From Agapanthus africanus (lineage: Eukaryota > Streptophyta > Magnoliopsida > Asparagales > Amaryllidaceae): 64,000 nt of DNA. The notes beneath the pieces are model-generated. The model saw only the letters and a list, made by a program, of their open reading frames with translations, searched no databases and was not told the DNA's origin. The DNA is taken from the NCBI GenBank assembly GCA_030015575.1, contig CM057338.1:776191864-776255863 (forward strand), given 5' to 3'. The translations under genes and the position numbers were made by a program. Within the stretch, counting starts at the first letter, position 1. The number at the start of each line of letters is the position of its first letter. This document shows, in pieces, positions 46,801 to 59,784 of the stretch.

Positions 46801-49434
46801 AGCTAGAGAATTAAACGGATAAGTCAAGGATTACGAAACCGAATCAACTACGAAACACACGACGAAAAACCCTAGTTTCTGTCGAAATTTTTCTGGTGTC
46901 AAAAAATTATTTTAACGGTTGCATAATGTTGTATGTGATACAATATGAACACACCACAAACCCCACCCCCCTGCTCGGATTTTGGCCGGCGACCAGGCCA
47001 AGAAATCCGGCGACGTCGGTTTTTCCAGGGAGTTAGGGTTTGGATTTTGTGGTGTGGTCAAGGTTCTGGGGTTTGGAAATTGTGGTGTTGTTTATTTTTG
47101 CTAAAATTACATGTGATGTTAATTTACTGCATTAAAAATTCGAAGTGTTTCGTATTCGAAATTCTAGCTTTTGTTTCGGTTATTTTAGACGGTATTAAAA
47201 GGCTCGATCGGATATCAAATACCGATTTTTTTCCCTTGCTGAAATTTTTCAAGTGTTGGATATTTTCACAGTTATAGAACATTCAAACATCATGCAAGTG
47301 GTGCGGTGAACCCTCTAGAAGAACAAAACCTTAACTCGATTTTATGACCGTCAAAACTGTCACTGAACCTTAGGGTTTGTAATGGTTTAGCGGTGCCACA
47401 AGTGAGGCGTTGGTTGACCTTTCTACGGCTGGTTCACTACTACTGTGGCATGTGATGGATACTTCTAAACTACACTCAAGTGTTGAGCATTTGGGAAACT
47501 TTGGGTGTTTGTTGATTCGATCGTAATGCTTAACATCGTCTAGCTTTTTCTGTAATGTGATACAATATGTGGAATTCATACAGTTAGGCATGAAATCTGT
47601 AATATGTGATATTTCGGGTTTACGATGTCTAAGATGATTGTGGATTCCAAATGTTGTAGTTTTACACTTTCTTTTCTGCGACCGTAAGTGTAGTATGTAG
47701 GGTATTGCTGGCTTCGTTGCTATACATCAACGACAATCGGGAAACACATACTTGCTTACGTTGATAATATGAGATATTATGTGTTGCTTTGATATGTTAT
47801 ATTGGATCGTTGTGTTCTGAATAGCCGAGGGTTTTATATGAGATGAGAGTTTTTATTTTCATTCATGTAAAATTCATTGTATGTAATATTCTTTTATTAG
47901 GGCACTTCCAGGTTGAGGATGATGTCGCCATTGTATATTATTTACTTTTCTGCATTAGGATAGACCCAAGGAGGAGAGCACAAGCAACCGGGTTTTAGGG
48001 TCCAGTGGGAAGCCATCTCGAGGAGTCGAGACCGGGTCTCCTAACCCTAGAATTGGTCGGGTTGCTTGCCGCTCTCGTAGGGGTCTAGGGATGTGGGTTT
48101 CGCTGTTCACCGCAACCGTGGAATCTGTGTTTTATAAAGGCTCAAAATAAAACATGGACCTCCTAGTATATCCAATATTTCATATGTTTCTTCTGCTGCA
48201 ATGTTCTGTGATGAGATCATATTATTGCCTGAGACGAATGCTTATACTATATATATATGATGATATATAAATATTACTGCTTTCGTTTCTTCTGTGATGC
48301 TTAGGAAGCATAAATGATGGGATTCATTAATGAGATTAATGAAAAGAAAAGAAACCTAAAAGATGTTGTAGAATCAAATTTATAAAAAAAAGGGTAGCTC
48401 TATTTTTTCTTTGCATAGTGGTATTCCTTGTAGAATATCTAGCACCTTATTCAATAAGGAAAGAACCGAGATCTCTTCACCGGGAGTGACTTCTTTAGCA
48501 AAACTGGCAGATGCTACAAACTCACGGTTTAGATTTTTATTGCTTCTATAGTTCTTGTTTTGCACAGCGGTATTTATGAAATTTCCTGCACCTTATTCGA
48601 TGAGGAAAGAGCCGAGATCCCTTCACCGGGAGTGACCTCTTTAGCGAAACTAGAAAAGCCTCAAAAACATTCCTTTTCAAAATCACTTGTTTCTACAACG
48701 ATATCAAGTTAATTACGCTCATGGTTTTCTGAAAAACCTGCGTAGCCCTCCGTCATTCCAGATAGATACTACTTAGTATTCATGCTACGTTTGTTGGCCC
48801 GCGTCAAGGCATAGTGTGCGGTAGCTAACTAGTGCTTATCTGTAACATGAGATGTGATTGGATTAGGGTAGTCGTACGACTTTTTTGGCCTGCGTCAAGG
48901 GTCGTGCGGGTGGGTTTAATTCAATCAAGAAATGTATGGGTTGAACTTGACTAGGGGACTGTGGTTTGTTGGCCTGCGTCAAGGTCACAGCACGCTAGGG
49001 GCAAAAGCATTATCGGGAATTTCAAGTGTTGAAATTTGCATTGAGATTGCATACTTCCTATGAGATAGTTGGATCCCGATACCCACTGCGAGTAAGAGTT
49101 ACTCCTGGGAGAGTTTTACACATGACAATTAGCTGATCAAGTAGGTGTCTAAAAAGGTGTTAATGGGTTATGCCTCTGGGAAAATGAGATTTATTTTAAT
49201 TAGGTCCGTGCGTGAGCACGGGGAACCTCCCTCAAAGTACCAACACTGGCCTGGCCGAAAGATTGGCGAACTTATAAGGTGTAATTAATCCTGGCTAATC
49301 TTACCTTTTAGGGTTTGAAGGAAGATTTGATGAAAACAGTGGGAGCCATCCTGATTAGATAAGATAATAACCAATTTAATCTTCCAAGAGCATACGCTAA
49401 AGTGTTTCCTTCTCTCTCTCTCCAGGTAGCAACC
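46801..49434 (+). other. Long non-coding leader of element 3
   Basis: 2.6 kb without a supportable gag. Conserved items: hairpin 47981-48068; two hairpin modules (about 48406-48510 and 48553-48652); triple motif GTTTGTTGGCCTGCGTCAAG and variants (48789-48809, 48880-48900, 48964-48984); and CTCTCTCTCTCCAG|GTAGCAACC just before the pol ATG at 49435. The open frame 46945-47277 has no gag motif and is not conserved in element 2. Confidence 0.7.
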
Positions 49435-52400
49435 ATGTCAGGACTTAATCAAGATAATAATATGGATATATTGACTGAACCCGCTTGTTATACTGAGCAG
49501 GGGAACGTTGGTCCCGCTCCAACTTATAATTATTATAAGTCCGAGCAGGGAATAGGAGAATATCTGGATTCTCACGCCGCCCAAACAAAGACCAAGCATG
49601 CTGATGCATCTTCTTCGGGTGTGTTAGTTATTGAGAACTGTTTCTCAGTTCACTTTACATCCTGGGTATTAGATACCAGATCAGGATCTCACATATGTAA
49701 TATGTTACATGGGCTACGTATAGGTAGGGAACTGGGAGAGGGTGATCATTCCGTAAGAATAGGGAATGGTGTAGATATTGCAGCCAAAGCAGTTGGCGAA
49801 TATCACCTTGTATTACCAAATGGTAATACATTGATTCTGAACGAATGCTATTACATTACGACCCTGATATGCAATTTTATATCGGTTTCTTTATTAAGTA
49901 AAGAGGGATATAGTTTTGTAGTACAGGATTATGTTATGAACGTCTTCCTAGATCAAAAGTTTATTGGATCAGGCTTGTTAAATAATGGCATATACGTTCT
50001 AAATCAAATTACAGTTCTTAATGTACAGAACACACACAAGAGGAAGAGTTCAGAAATGAACGAATCCTTCTTGTGGCATTGTAGACTAGGTCATATCAAT
50101 GCGACACGACTAGCTAAGTTGCATAAGGATGGATATTTGAATCCGTTCGAATTTTCATCTTATGACACTTTCCAGTCATGTCTCAAAGGCAAGATGACCA
50201 AAACTCTGTTTAGTGGACACGGAGAAAGAGTTACAGAACTCTTGGGACTTATACATAGTGATGTATGTGGTCCCATGTCTACATATGCTAGGAACGGTTC
50301 TTCCTACTTCATTACATTCACTGACGATCTCTCAAAATACGGACATGTGTTCCTGATGAAACACAAGTCTGAAACTTTTGAGAAATTCAGAGAATATAAG
50401 CACGAAGTAGAGAACCAAACGGGAAAAAATATTAAGATCTTTCGATCTGATCGAGGAGGAGAATACTTAAGCAATGAGTTCCTGGATTATCTAAAAAAGA
50501 ATGGGATTCTCTCTCAGCTTACTCCTCCCTATACACCACAGCACAACGGTGTATCGGAGCGGAGGAATCGCACCCTATTAGATATGGTGCGCTCAATGAT
50601 GAGCACTGCTGAGTTACCTATTTTCTTTTGGGGATTTGTACTGGAGACAGCTGCAGACCTACTGAATATGGTTCCAACTAAATCTGTGCCATCCACTCCA
50701 TATGAGATATGGAAAGGAAAGAGACCATACCTTAATTATGTTAAGATATGGGGTTGTCCGGCAAATATGAAAACACAGAATCTGGACAAGCTCGGGGCAA
50801 GGTCTTTTCTGTGTAAGTTTATTGGATATCCCAAACATTCGCACGGGTATATCTTCTACCACACCGAGGAACAAAAAGTGTTTGTTTCTTGGCATGCCAT
50901 CTTTTTAGAAAAGGAATTTCTTGAAAAAGAAATTAGTGGTAAGGAGGTAGAACTGGAAGAGGTTCCAGCTATACAAACTACGACAGAAGATTTGGTTGAA
51001 CCAGAGGATTCAGTAGTTCCCGACGAACCTCAGCCGCTCCGCCGATCTAGTAGGGTTCCACATCCACCAGAGAGATACTACGGTTTTCTCATCGATGGTG
51101 GGAGCGAGAATTGCATCATGGAAGATGATGACCCGACTAGCTTCGAGCAGGCCATCACGAGTGGGGACTCTATGAAATGGCTGGATGCAATGCGATCTGA
51201 GATAGAATCCATGTACACCAACAAAGTATGGACTTTGGAAGTTGCTCCTGAAGGGGTAAAACCCATTGGGAGCAAATGGATCTTTAAGAAGAAACTTGGT
51301 GTAGATGGAAAAGTTGAGACTTTCAAAGCTAGACTTGTTGCAAAGGGTTTTCGTCAACGACCAGGTGTGGATTATGACGAAACCTTTTCTCCAGTGTCTA
51401 TGCTTAAGTCCATCCGGATCCTGCTTGCCATTGCTGCATACCATGACTACGAAATCTTGCAGATGGATGTTAAGACCGCCTTTTCTAAATGGTGATTTAG
51501 ATGAGTGTGTGTACATGGCTCAGCCAGAGGGCTTCATAGATAGTGGGAGCAGCGGAAAAGTGTGCAAGCTGCTTAAATCCATCTACGGTTTAAAGAAAGT
51601 ATCGCGGAGTTGGAACATCTATTTTGATGTAGTAGTCAAAGAGTTTTACTTAATCAAAAACGTAGATGAACCTTGTATCTACAAGAAGGTTGAGAGAGTA
51701 AAGTTGTCCTCCTCGTATTGTACGTGGATGACATAATCTTGATAGGAAATGATATTCTTATGCTGCACACGGTCAAGCTCTTCTTATCACAAAGATTCTC
51801 AATGAAAGATCTAGGTGATGCCTCCTGCATTTTGGGGATTAAGATCTATAGAGATAGATCTAAACGGATACTGGGATTGTCCCAATCCAGGTACATTGAC
51901 ACCATACTAAAGAGGTTTAGTATGGAAGAATCCAAGCGTGGCTACTTACCCACGATCTCTGGACTCACTCTCTCCAAAGAGATGTCTCCTAAGACTGATT
52001 TGGAGAGAGCTTGCATGTAAGGGATACCCTATGCTTCGGCAGTAGGCTCTATCATATATGCGATGCTATGTACTAGACCCGATGTAGCATACTCACTAAG
52101 TGTAGTGAGTAGGTATCAAGCAGATCCAGGTGAGAGTCACTGGACAGCTGTGAAGAACATTCTCAAGTACTTGAGAAGGACTAAGGAGATGTTCTTGGTG
52201 TATAGTAACGAAGAACTCCAAGTGGAGTCCTTTACCGATTTGAGCTTCTAAAGTGATAAGGACGACTCTAAGTCAGACTCGGATTTGTCTTTATCCTCAA
52301 TGGAGGGGCGGTATGTTGGATGAGTTCCAAACAGGAAACCGTGGCAGACTCGACAATGGAGGATGAATACATCGCTGCCAACGATGCTGCCAAAGAGGCT

Positions 52401-52688
52401 GTCTGGATGAAGAAGTTCATCACTGAACTTGGATTGGTTCCGTCCATTGAGCATCCAATACCTTTGTATTATGATAACATTGGAGTTGTGGCTTTGGCCA
52501 AAGAACCCAGATCCCATCAGAAGTCCAGACATATTTTGAGGCGGTATCACCTGATCCGGGAGATAGTTGATCGCCGGAAGATCGAGGTCAGGAGAGTTGA
52601 TACGAAGGAAAACACTGCAGATCCACTCACGAAGGTCATACCCCATATACAATTTGAGAGACTCTTCGGGATGTTGGGTATGAGATAG
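49435..52688 (+). pseudogene. pol: Copia pol of element 3, multiply broken
   Basis: Same domain order as in elements 1 and 2. The protease motif reads DTRSG instead of DTGSG, which should abolish activity. Integrase is largely open (HSDVCGP, SDRGGEY, GVSERRN within 50250-50570). A 1-base gain near 51485 (GCCTTTTCTAAA) shifts the frame, and a small loss near 51700 shifts it back. TAA codons at 52018-52020 and 52249-52251 replace glutamines of the sister copies. A small indel near 52275 leads into RNase H (52320-52688), which ends MRystop. YVDDIILIGND at about 51720 marks the RT active site. Confidence 0.93.
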
Positions 52689-52704
52689 TACAACAGCTGG
52701 CCTT

Positions 52705-52720
52705 AGTGCAAGTGGGAGAT
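52705..52720 (+). promoter_or_regulatory. Polypurine tract of element 3
   Basis: AGTGCAAGTGGGAGAT directly before the 3' LTR. Confidence 0.87.
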
Positions 52721-54971
52721 TGTTAGTTATGTATATGCCCTAGAGGCCATTATTGTACATATGATGTATATTATAGTGGATGCTTGGATATATATAGAGA
52801 GGACTTTCTTGCTCGATATGATAGTATGCTATCTGATTGCACTTTTTCTTAACATGTTGACTTATATTGGTTTACTGTCTTGCTCTCACATGTTGATAAA
52901 GCCCTTTGGGATATGTACTTGACTACCAGGACTATGATGAGATCATACTAGTGGGGCCAGGGTAGTCAACGAATACATCCTATAACTGTTCATATTCGAG
53001 GGTGTATCGAGACAGGGCATCGATACACCAGAGTAGACTAGCGTATACGCATCTTGACCCATATGGTGGGCAATGGATGATCCCATATCCATTGGTGTTT
53101 GAGATGAAAGATGGTGTACGGGTGCTCAGTGGAGACTGGGTACACTGAACGGACTCGCCGAGAACTCCTAGATGGATTTATACCTATCGTCAGATAGCAG
53201 TTCTCTGGTGACACTAGTACAGGTTAGTCTGTAGACCCGAGATCGTCATAGAGTCTTGTGTAATTCCAACTGTGCTTTGATTTCCACCTTAGCACGTCCA
53301 AGAGGGCATGCAAAACGGTGGCTTTTGGGTATAGTCCCGAATTACATGGAGGCAATGAGCGATAGGAGGGATTTCGTCTATCCCCGTATGGGGAGTTGAT
53401 GTGGTGTTGTGTTCGATTGGCTATAACTGGAAGTCCCTGGCCATGGCTGATATAGAGTGCTACTGGTAAGAGTTATCAGTAGTTTCTCGACCTGTTATGA
53501 GCCTCACATCGACATGACTTATCGGTTACTGGGGTCTGACGTTTACCACTCCTAGACTTGATATGCGACATATCAGACGAAGAGATCGGACTGTACGGGA
53601 GTGTTACTGATTAGATTCATAGGAGAATGTGCAGGCTTACTTGTTGATCTTCTGATCGCAATATCTGGGTGGCTGTTACGTTTAGCTGAACGCTTGCAGC
53701 TTGTAGGTGTTTGATATGATCATCACCTACTGCCGGCGTATTGACGATTCTTTAGAGTCATGCACAGAGGTTTCCTGGCTCAGGCAAAACGGAGTAGGAG
53801 CACATATGTGATATGTGTGGTACTGAGACTAATACGATATGAGATACCGTATTCGATTCTCGCGATATGTGATATCGGCCGGGTATATTTGATATAGCCG
53901 AGTCATTGGATCAAGTGTTGATTCAATGAAACGATAATTGTTATATTAGTCGGTTATATATAATATAGCCGGGTTATCGGATCAAGTGTTGATTTGATAA
54001 TTTAATGTATAATTATATATGAGATATATTACGTTACATTAACTAATATAAGCTCGCTTTATTGATTCTTTTTCTCACTTGGATAATACATTGATTTATA
54101 TGCGATATATGTTAATTGTATTATTTTCTTTTGTTACATTATATATATTATATATGTGATATAGAATATTGTAACATGTTTGGTTAAAATTGCAACTAGG
54201 GTTTATGAGACTTGAACCATGCTAGGGTTAGATTTAGGTTTATAATTATTATTAAGGAAATACAAATAATGGTGGAATTATCCATGGTTGATATTTTGAT
54301 GGAAGTTTGTAAGCTTCTTTGACTTTGTCCACCATTTTTGTCTTCCTTAAGATATTTATTGACCTAACTCTAACCATAGCAAATGGTTAAGTCTCTATAA
54401 GAGTTAAGGATCTCACACTTAACCCATAGTTGCAATTCTAACCATACAACAATTCATTATTCATCACAAAAGCTTTCTTCTTCTTCTTCCTCCTTGAAAA
54501 AAAGCTTTCTAGCTTTTTGTGTTGTGATGATTTAAAGTGAGAAATTGAAAACCAAATAAAGCAAAATTCCTACTTCATCATCCTCATCTACTCTAGCCAC
54601 TTAGATTAGGGTGTTCACTTCACTAACACCTCATTAGAGAAGTGTGAGCTTGGGTTAGTGTTGCTTCAAGGTAGATCATCTTTAAAAAGGAAGACTTCAA
54701 GCAAGATACCTCATTCACCTCATGGAGCCTCTCTAGAGTCCGGGTTTATGATGATCGCAGCGAAGGGACCTCAACACGGAGCTTATGAAGCGAAGGAACG
54801 GACTAGAAAGGTTGTAATCCCTAACTCGTAGAAGTAAAGTTGTTTGCTTCGATGTTTTGTTTGATTCTCTAGTTAAAGATCTTGTGTTTGGGTTATCTAG
54901 AATGGAAAAAATTTAAACTTGGCATGTGTGATGCCTCCCAAAACCTTGCTGCCGTTGTAGCTATCCCAACA
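52721..54971 (+). repeat. 3' LTR of element 3
   Basis: 2251 bp, TGTTAGTTATGTATATGCCC ... TATCCCAACA. It is uninterrupted and so preserves the empty CACTA target at 54651-54653. The downstream duplication CGTTG is 54972-54976. Confidence 0.95.
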
Positions 54972-54976
54972 CGTTG

Positions 54977-55488
54977 GACAACATGCATGACACTTTCTCC
55001 AAAAGATTCAGGTTCATTCGCTCCGCAACTCCATTCTGCTGTGGTGTGTAGATAACGGTATGATGCTGAACTATGCCTTCGTTTTTGTAGAAATTGTTGA
55101 AATCTCCACCCCAAAATTTTAATTTGTTGTCCGTCTTCAGTCTTTTATCTGCTTCAATGTTTGCTTCTCGAGCAACATCTTCCTTTGTTTGAATATAGTA
55201 AACACATCACTTTTATGCTTCAAGCAGTAGACCCAAACCTTTCTCGAAAAATCATCAATGAAGTTAAGTAGATACTTGGCACCACTTTCTTTAGAAGCAA
55301 CTGAAAAGGGTTTCCACAAATCCAAATGGATATAATCAAGAGTACCTTTCGTGTTTTGCACCGCCCAACTGAAGCTAACACGTTTTTGCTTTCCAAAGAC
55401 ACAATGTTCACAAAACTCTAGCTTCATTGTACTCTTCTCACCAAGTGGACCCTGTTTTGACAATTTGTGCAATCCTCTCTCACTCATA
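54977..55488 (-). pseudogene. Tork-like integrase core piece
   Basis: Starts at the 55484-55488 target copy with HMSERGLHKLSKQG, then the C..C half of the zinc site (FCEHCVFGKQKRVSFS), YIHLDLWKPF (first D) and FIDDFSRKVWVYCLKHKSDV. A stop follows at 55137. Further left the text goes on in broken frames with the second D region and a PQQNGV-type stretch, up to the element 3 insertion. The open frame's first 55 residues (55655-55489) belong to the neighbouring insertion, not to this gene. Confidence 0.85.
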
Positions 55489-55576
55489 TGTACGGTTCCT
55501 AGGCACTCTAAGGAGGTCTCACAAGGCATCAACCATGCCAAATTCAAAAATTTCCGGTGCCGAGAAACCCTAATGC

Positions 55577-57589
55577 CATCATTTAAGCACCTGAACATCA
55601 CAGATAAATACGACGTACACTTATGCCATCCGTGTTCGCCTCGATGTCCCCTCATGCACCGTTAGGTTAGGTGACTAACGGCAGAGCGGGGCAGGGCTAG
55701 CGCGGGTGTAAAACATAAGTAACGTCTATATAATATATCATATATACTATATAAAGTATTTATCACAGAACATATCAAATGATCACATCACAGATATCGC
55801 AGCAGAAGAATCATATGAAACATTGGATATACTAGGACGTCCGTGTTTTCAATACGAGCCAGTATAAAACACGGATTTCACGGTCGCGATGAATAGCCAA
55901 ACCCACACCCCTAGACCCCTACGAGAGCGGCAAGCAACCCTACCAATTCTAGAGTTAGCAGACCCGGACTCGACTCCTCAAGTTGGTCTCCCACTGAACT
56001 CCAGAACCCGGTTACTTGTGCCCTCCTCCTTGGGTCTATCCTAATGCGGAAAAGAAAATAATATACAAAAGGTGACATCTTCCGCAACCTGGAAGTGCCC
56101 CAATAAAAGAATATTACATACAAGTTTTTACATGAATGAAAATGAAAAACACTTATCTCACATAAAAAAAAACCCGGCTATTCAAACACGACGATCCAAT
56201 ATAACATATCCAGCAACACATAACATCACATGTCATCAACGTAAATAAATATGCGCATCCCAATTGTTGTTGACATATAGCAACGAAACCGGCGATATCA
56301 CATATTACACTTACGGTCACAGAAAAGAAAGTGTAAAACTACAACAGTTGGAATCCGCAACCTCTTTAGACATCGCATGCCTAAACAAATGAATTTCTTA
56401 GACATCGCATGCCTAACAATTATAAACCCCGCATTTTAGTCTCATTATCGAAAACTCTTTTCAATATCAAGTCGGGCAATTCAACAAGATTCCCGACATC
56501 CTGATCGAATGCTCGTCGCAAACTTTAGTAAGCGGCCGCACCCCCGATACCGTCGACGAAGTGCACCAAGGCAGAACACCGCTACCGCGAGCACCCGGAC
56601 GGATGCTTTCGGCGACGGGGTTCTCCTACAGTCAATTGGTCGGGGCTAAGGGGTGTAGCTGTTTATTAAGTTTATCCGGCGAGTATCCGCGTACGCTACG
56701 TGATTGCGATGGGCTTTTGATCACATCAAAATCCCATGGCAACCGATCAATTGAAACTAAAGTGCTATGTTTATAACATTCATGTTAGTTATCTCATAAC
56801 TACTTGTGGATTCCAAGTATTGTATCCCATTCCAGATAAATAGAAAATGTTTAACTTTCCGATCGAACATTCAAACACCCAAGTTTTCCCGAAACAGCTC
56901 AACACATGAAATAAGTTTAAAAACATCCAGTTCATGCCTCAGTACCAACGGTCCAGCCGTAGAAGGGTCAAGCCAACGCCTCAAATGTGGCACGCCGTAC
57001 TGCCCCAAACCCGAAGGTTCAAAGGACAGTTCAAGACGGTCACATAATCGAGTTAAGGTTTGTTGTCTTCTAGAGGGACCATCACGTTACTTGCACTACT
57101 TAGAACGTTATTAAACCACGGAAAGATCCAACACTTGGAAATTTCCCAACAGGGGAAAAGGTGGGTATTTATATCCGGTCAAACTTTTTAACATATTCAA
57201 TAATTATCCGGAAAAGACACAGACAATCCGATCGAATCATCGATTCCCCAAAACAACCCAGAAAACTCAACTCTTGAGTGCAAATTAAAAATTCCCAGAA
57301 AATACAGCACTAAAAGATAGGAATTACTGTGCAAATAAAATTACAAGAATCTCCTATACGGCCGCGAAACCGCCGCAAATGCCATGCTTTTGCCGCGGTC
57401 CCGCGGCCATTTGGTCGTGTTAGCCGCTCGTTTTGAACAGTAATTCTTATAAAAGCCTGCAGATTTTTCTGCATATTTTTAATTCGGAAAAATGCAAAGT
57501 TTTGAAAAATGTACAGAGAAGGGGTCGGATTAGGGTATTGTGTTTCGATCGGACTTCTAACATCGTCTACGCATCGCCTAAGGCTCTAT
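55577..57589 (-). other. Leader remnant of the deleted derivative
   Basis: Parallels 40155-41910 of element 2, including the conserved hairpin (55930 to about 56018). At about 56474-56755 it has a GC-richer stretch of roughly 280 bases not present in element 2 at the same place. No gene is recognised; small open frames are not supported. Confidence 0.7.
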
Positions 57590-57605
57590 CTAGGCTCTGA
57601 TACCG
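57590..57605 (-). promoter_or_regulatory. Primer-binding site of the deleted derivative
   Basis: Minus strand reads CGGTATCAGAGCCTAG; one base differs from TGGTATCAGAGCC. Confidence 0.8.
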
Positions 57606-57606
57606 C

Positions 57607-59779
57607 TGTACGGTTCCCAGGCACTCTAAGGAGGTCTCACAAGGCATCAAGCATGCCAAATTCAAAAATTTCCGGTGCCGAGAAACCCTAATGCGATCGT
57701 TGACTAGAGTTTTAGGCGATAACTACAACTAGTAAACTGCTTTACTAATAAGTGAACGGAAATACAACCTTTGTAGATCCGGTCCTCCACCTCCATAGCT
57801 CCGTGATGAAGTCCCTCCGCTGTACCCATTGGATCCCGGACTCTCGCGGTGGTTTCATCGAAAAAATGATCGGGCTAGGTCGTCGACTTCGATGCCGAAG
57901 ATGATCTACGTCGAGGCAACACAAGATCAAGCTCCCACTTCACCAAGTCGTGAAACTTGTGAAGAAAACACCCTATACTACATGGCAAGTGGTAGAGGAT
58001 GAAGAAATAGGAAGTGGGTTCACTTTAGAATTGGATTTCTCACTCTTTTTCTCAAGTCACCATTGAAGCTAGCAAGCTTCTTTCTTCTTGAAGAAGAAGA
58101 AGAAGAAAAGAATATGATAAGAATAATAATTCAAATGATAAATCAAGTGAAGTTATCATAATGCAACCTTGGTTAAGTGTAGAGAATAAACTAGGGTTAG
58201 GTATAATGGTTAGGTTTAGGATGAAGACAAAGTGGTGGACTTTCAAAGATGCTTTGAAGCTTCAAGAAGCTTCAAGCAAAGAAAGAAAAATAAAGCCACC
58301 ATTTCATCTTTTCCAAAAAGAATAAATAAATAAATAATTAAATAATTAAATCAAAACCCTAACCATTAGCATAACCATGGTTTAATAATACACACCCAAG
58401 TTTGCATGTATCATCAAACATGATACAATCAAGTGAGAAAATCCATCTTAAGTGAACCAATACTAGTTAATGCAAAGTAATATATTAAATATATAATTAT
58501 ACATTAAATCATTAAATCAACACTTGACTTAATGATCCGGTCATATCACATATAACCGACTAATATCAATAGTAACAACTTATCGAATCAACACTTGATC
58601 CGCTAACCCGGCTATATCGCATATAACCGATCAATGTCACAAATCGCGAGAATCGAATACAGTATCACATACTGGTATTATTCTCGGTCCCGCACATATC
58701 TCATATGCGCTCCTATTTCGTTTTGCTTGAGCCAGGAAACCTCTGTGTAGGACTCTAAAGACTCGTCAATACGCCGGCAGCAGGTGATGATCATATCAAA
58801 CACCCATAAGCCGCAAGCGGTCTGCTAAACGTAACGGCCACCCGGGTATTGAGCGATCAGATGATCGACGAGCAAGCCCGCTCACACTCCTATGAATCCA
58901 ACCAGTAACACATACCGTACAGTCTGGTCTGATCGTCTGAGATGTCGCATATCTCGTCTAAGGGTGGTAAACGTCAGACCCCAATAGCTCGATAAGTCGT
59001 GTCGATATGAGGTCTATAACAGTTCGAGAAACTACAGGTAACACTTACCAGTAAATCTCAGCAACCCTGGCCAGGGATTTCCGGTTATAGCCAATCGAAC
59101 ACAGCGCAACATCAACCCCCTATACCGGCAGAGACGAATCCCCTCCTATCGCTCATTGCCTCCATGTGATTCGGGACTGTACCCAAAAACCACCGTTTTG
59201 CACGCCCTCTTGGACGTGGTAAGGTGGAAATAAAAGCACAGTGGGAATCACACAAGACTCTATGACGATCTCTGGTCAACAGACTACTCTGTACCAGTGT
59301 CACCAGAGAACTGCCATCTGACGTAAGGTATAATACCATCTGGGAGTTCTCGGCGAGTCCGTCCAGTGTACCCAGTCTCCACTGAGCACCCGTATATCAT
59401 CTCCGATGTCAAAAACCAATGGATATGGGATCATCCATCGCCCATCTATATTGGTCGAGAAGGTATACGCTAGTCTACTCTGGTATATCGATGCCCCGTC
59501 TCGATACACCCACGACTAGGGATCTTGAAGGATGTACTTATGGACTACCATGTCCCCACTAGTATGATCCGCATCATAGTCCAGGTAGTCAAGTACACAT
59601 CCTAAGGGCTTTACCAACATGTAATAGAGAGACAATCAATGTACACGTTAAGGTAAAGAGCAACCAGATAGCATACTATCATGTCGAGCAAGAAAGTCCT
59701 CCCTATATATGTCCAAGCATCCACTACAATATACATCCTATGTATAGTAATGGCCTCTAGGGCATACATATAACTAACA
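57607..59779 (-). repeat. Full LTR of the deleted derivative
   Basis: Plus-strand start TGTACGGTTCCC and end TATAACTAACA, related along its length to the LTRs of elements 1 and 2. No coding content. Confidence 0.92.
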
Positions 59780-59784
59780 TCATA

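Larger units (their letters stand above)
18186..54971 (+). mobile_element. Angela-like Ty1/copia element 3, interrupted by a CACTA transposon
   Basis: Plus-strand element: 5' LTR (18186-20147 continuing at 46468-46785), primer site, 2.6 kb leader, pol, polypurine tract and 3' LTR (52721-54971), flanked by CGTTG on both sides. Without the 26 kb CACTA insertion it is about 10.5 kb. LTR and pol are close relatives of elements 1 and 2 but in opposite orientation. It inserted within the integrase region of the Tork-like relic. Pol has several stops and frameshifts and a changed protease motif. Confidence 0.94.
55489..59779 (-). mobile_element. Deleted Angela-like derivative flanked by TCATA
   Basis: Right end: a full 2173-bp LTR (57607-59779) with a primer site next to it. 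Left end: only the first 88 bases of the LTR (55489 to about 55576), joined directly to mid-leader sequence. So the rest of the left LTR, polypurine tract, pol and pol-side leader are gone, about 5-6 kb. TCATA at 55484-55488 and 59780-59784 shows the outer ends are original. Removing it restores the Tork-like frame. Confidence 0.9.

Noticed and set aside
46945-47277. 110-residue open frame as a possible gag of element 3
   Set aside because: No gag or zinc-knuckle pattern and no matching frame in element 2 or the deleted derivative.
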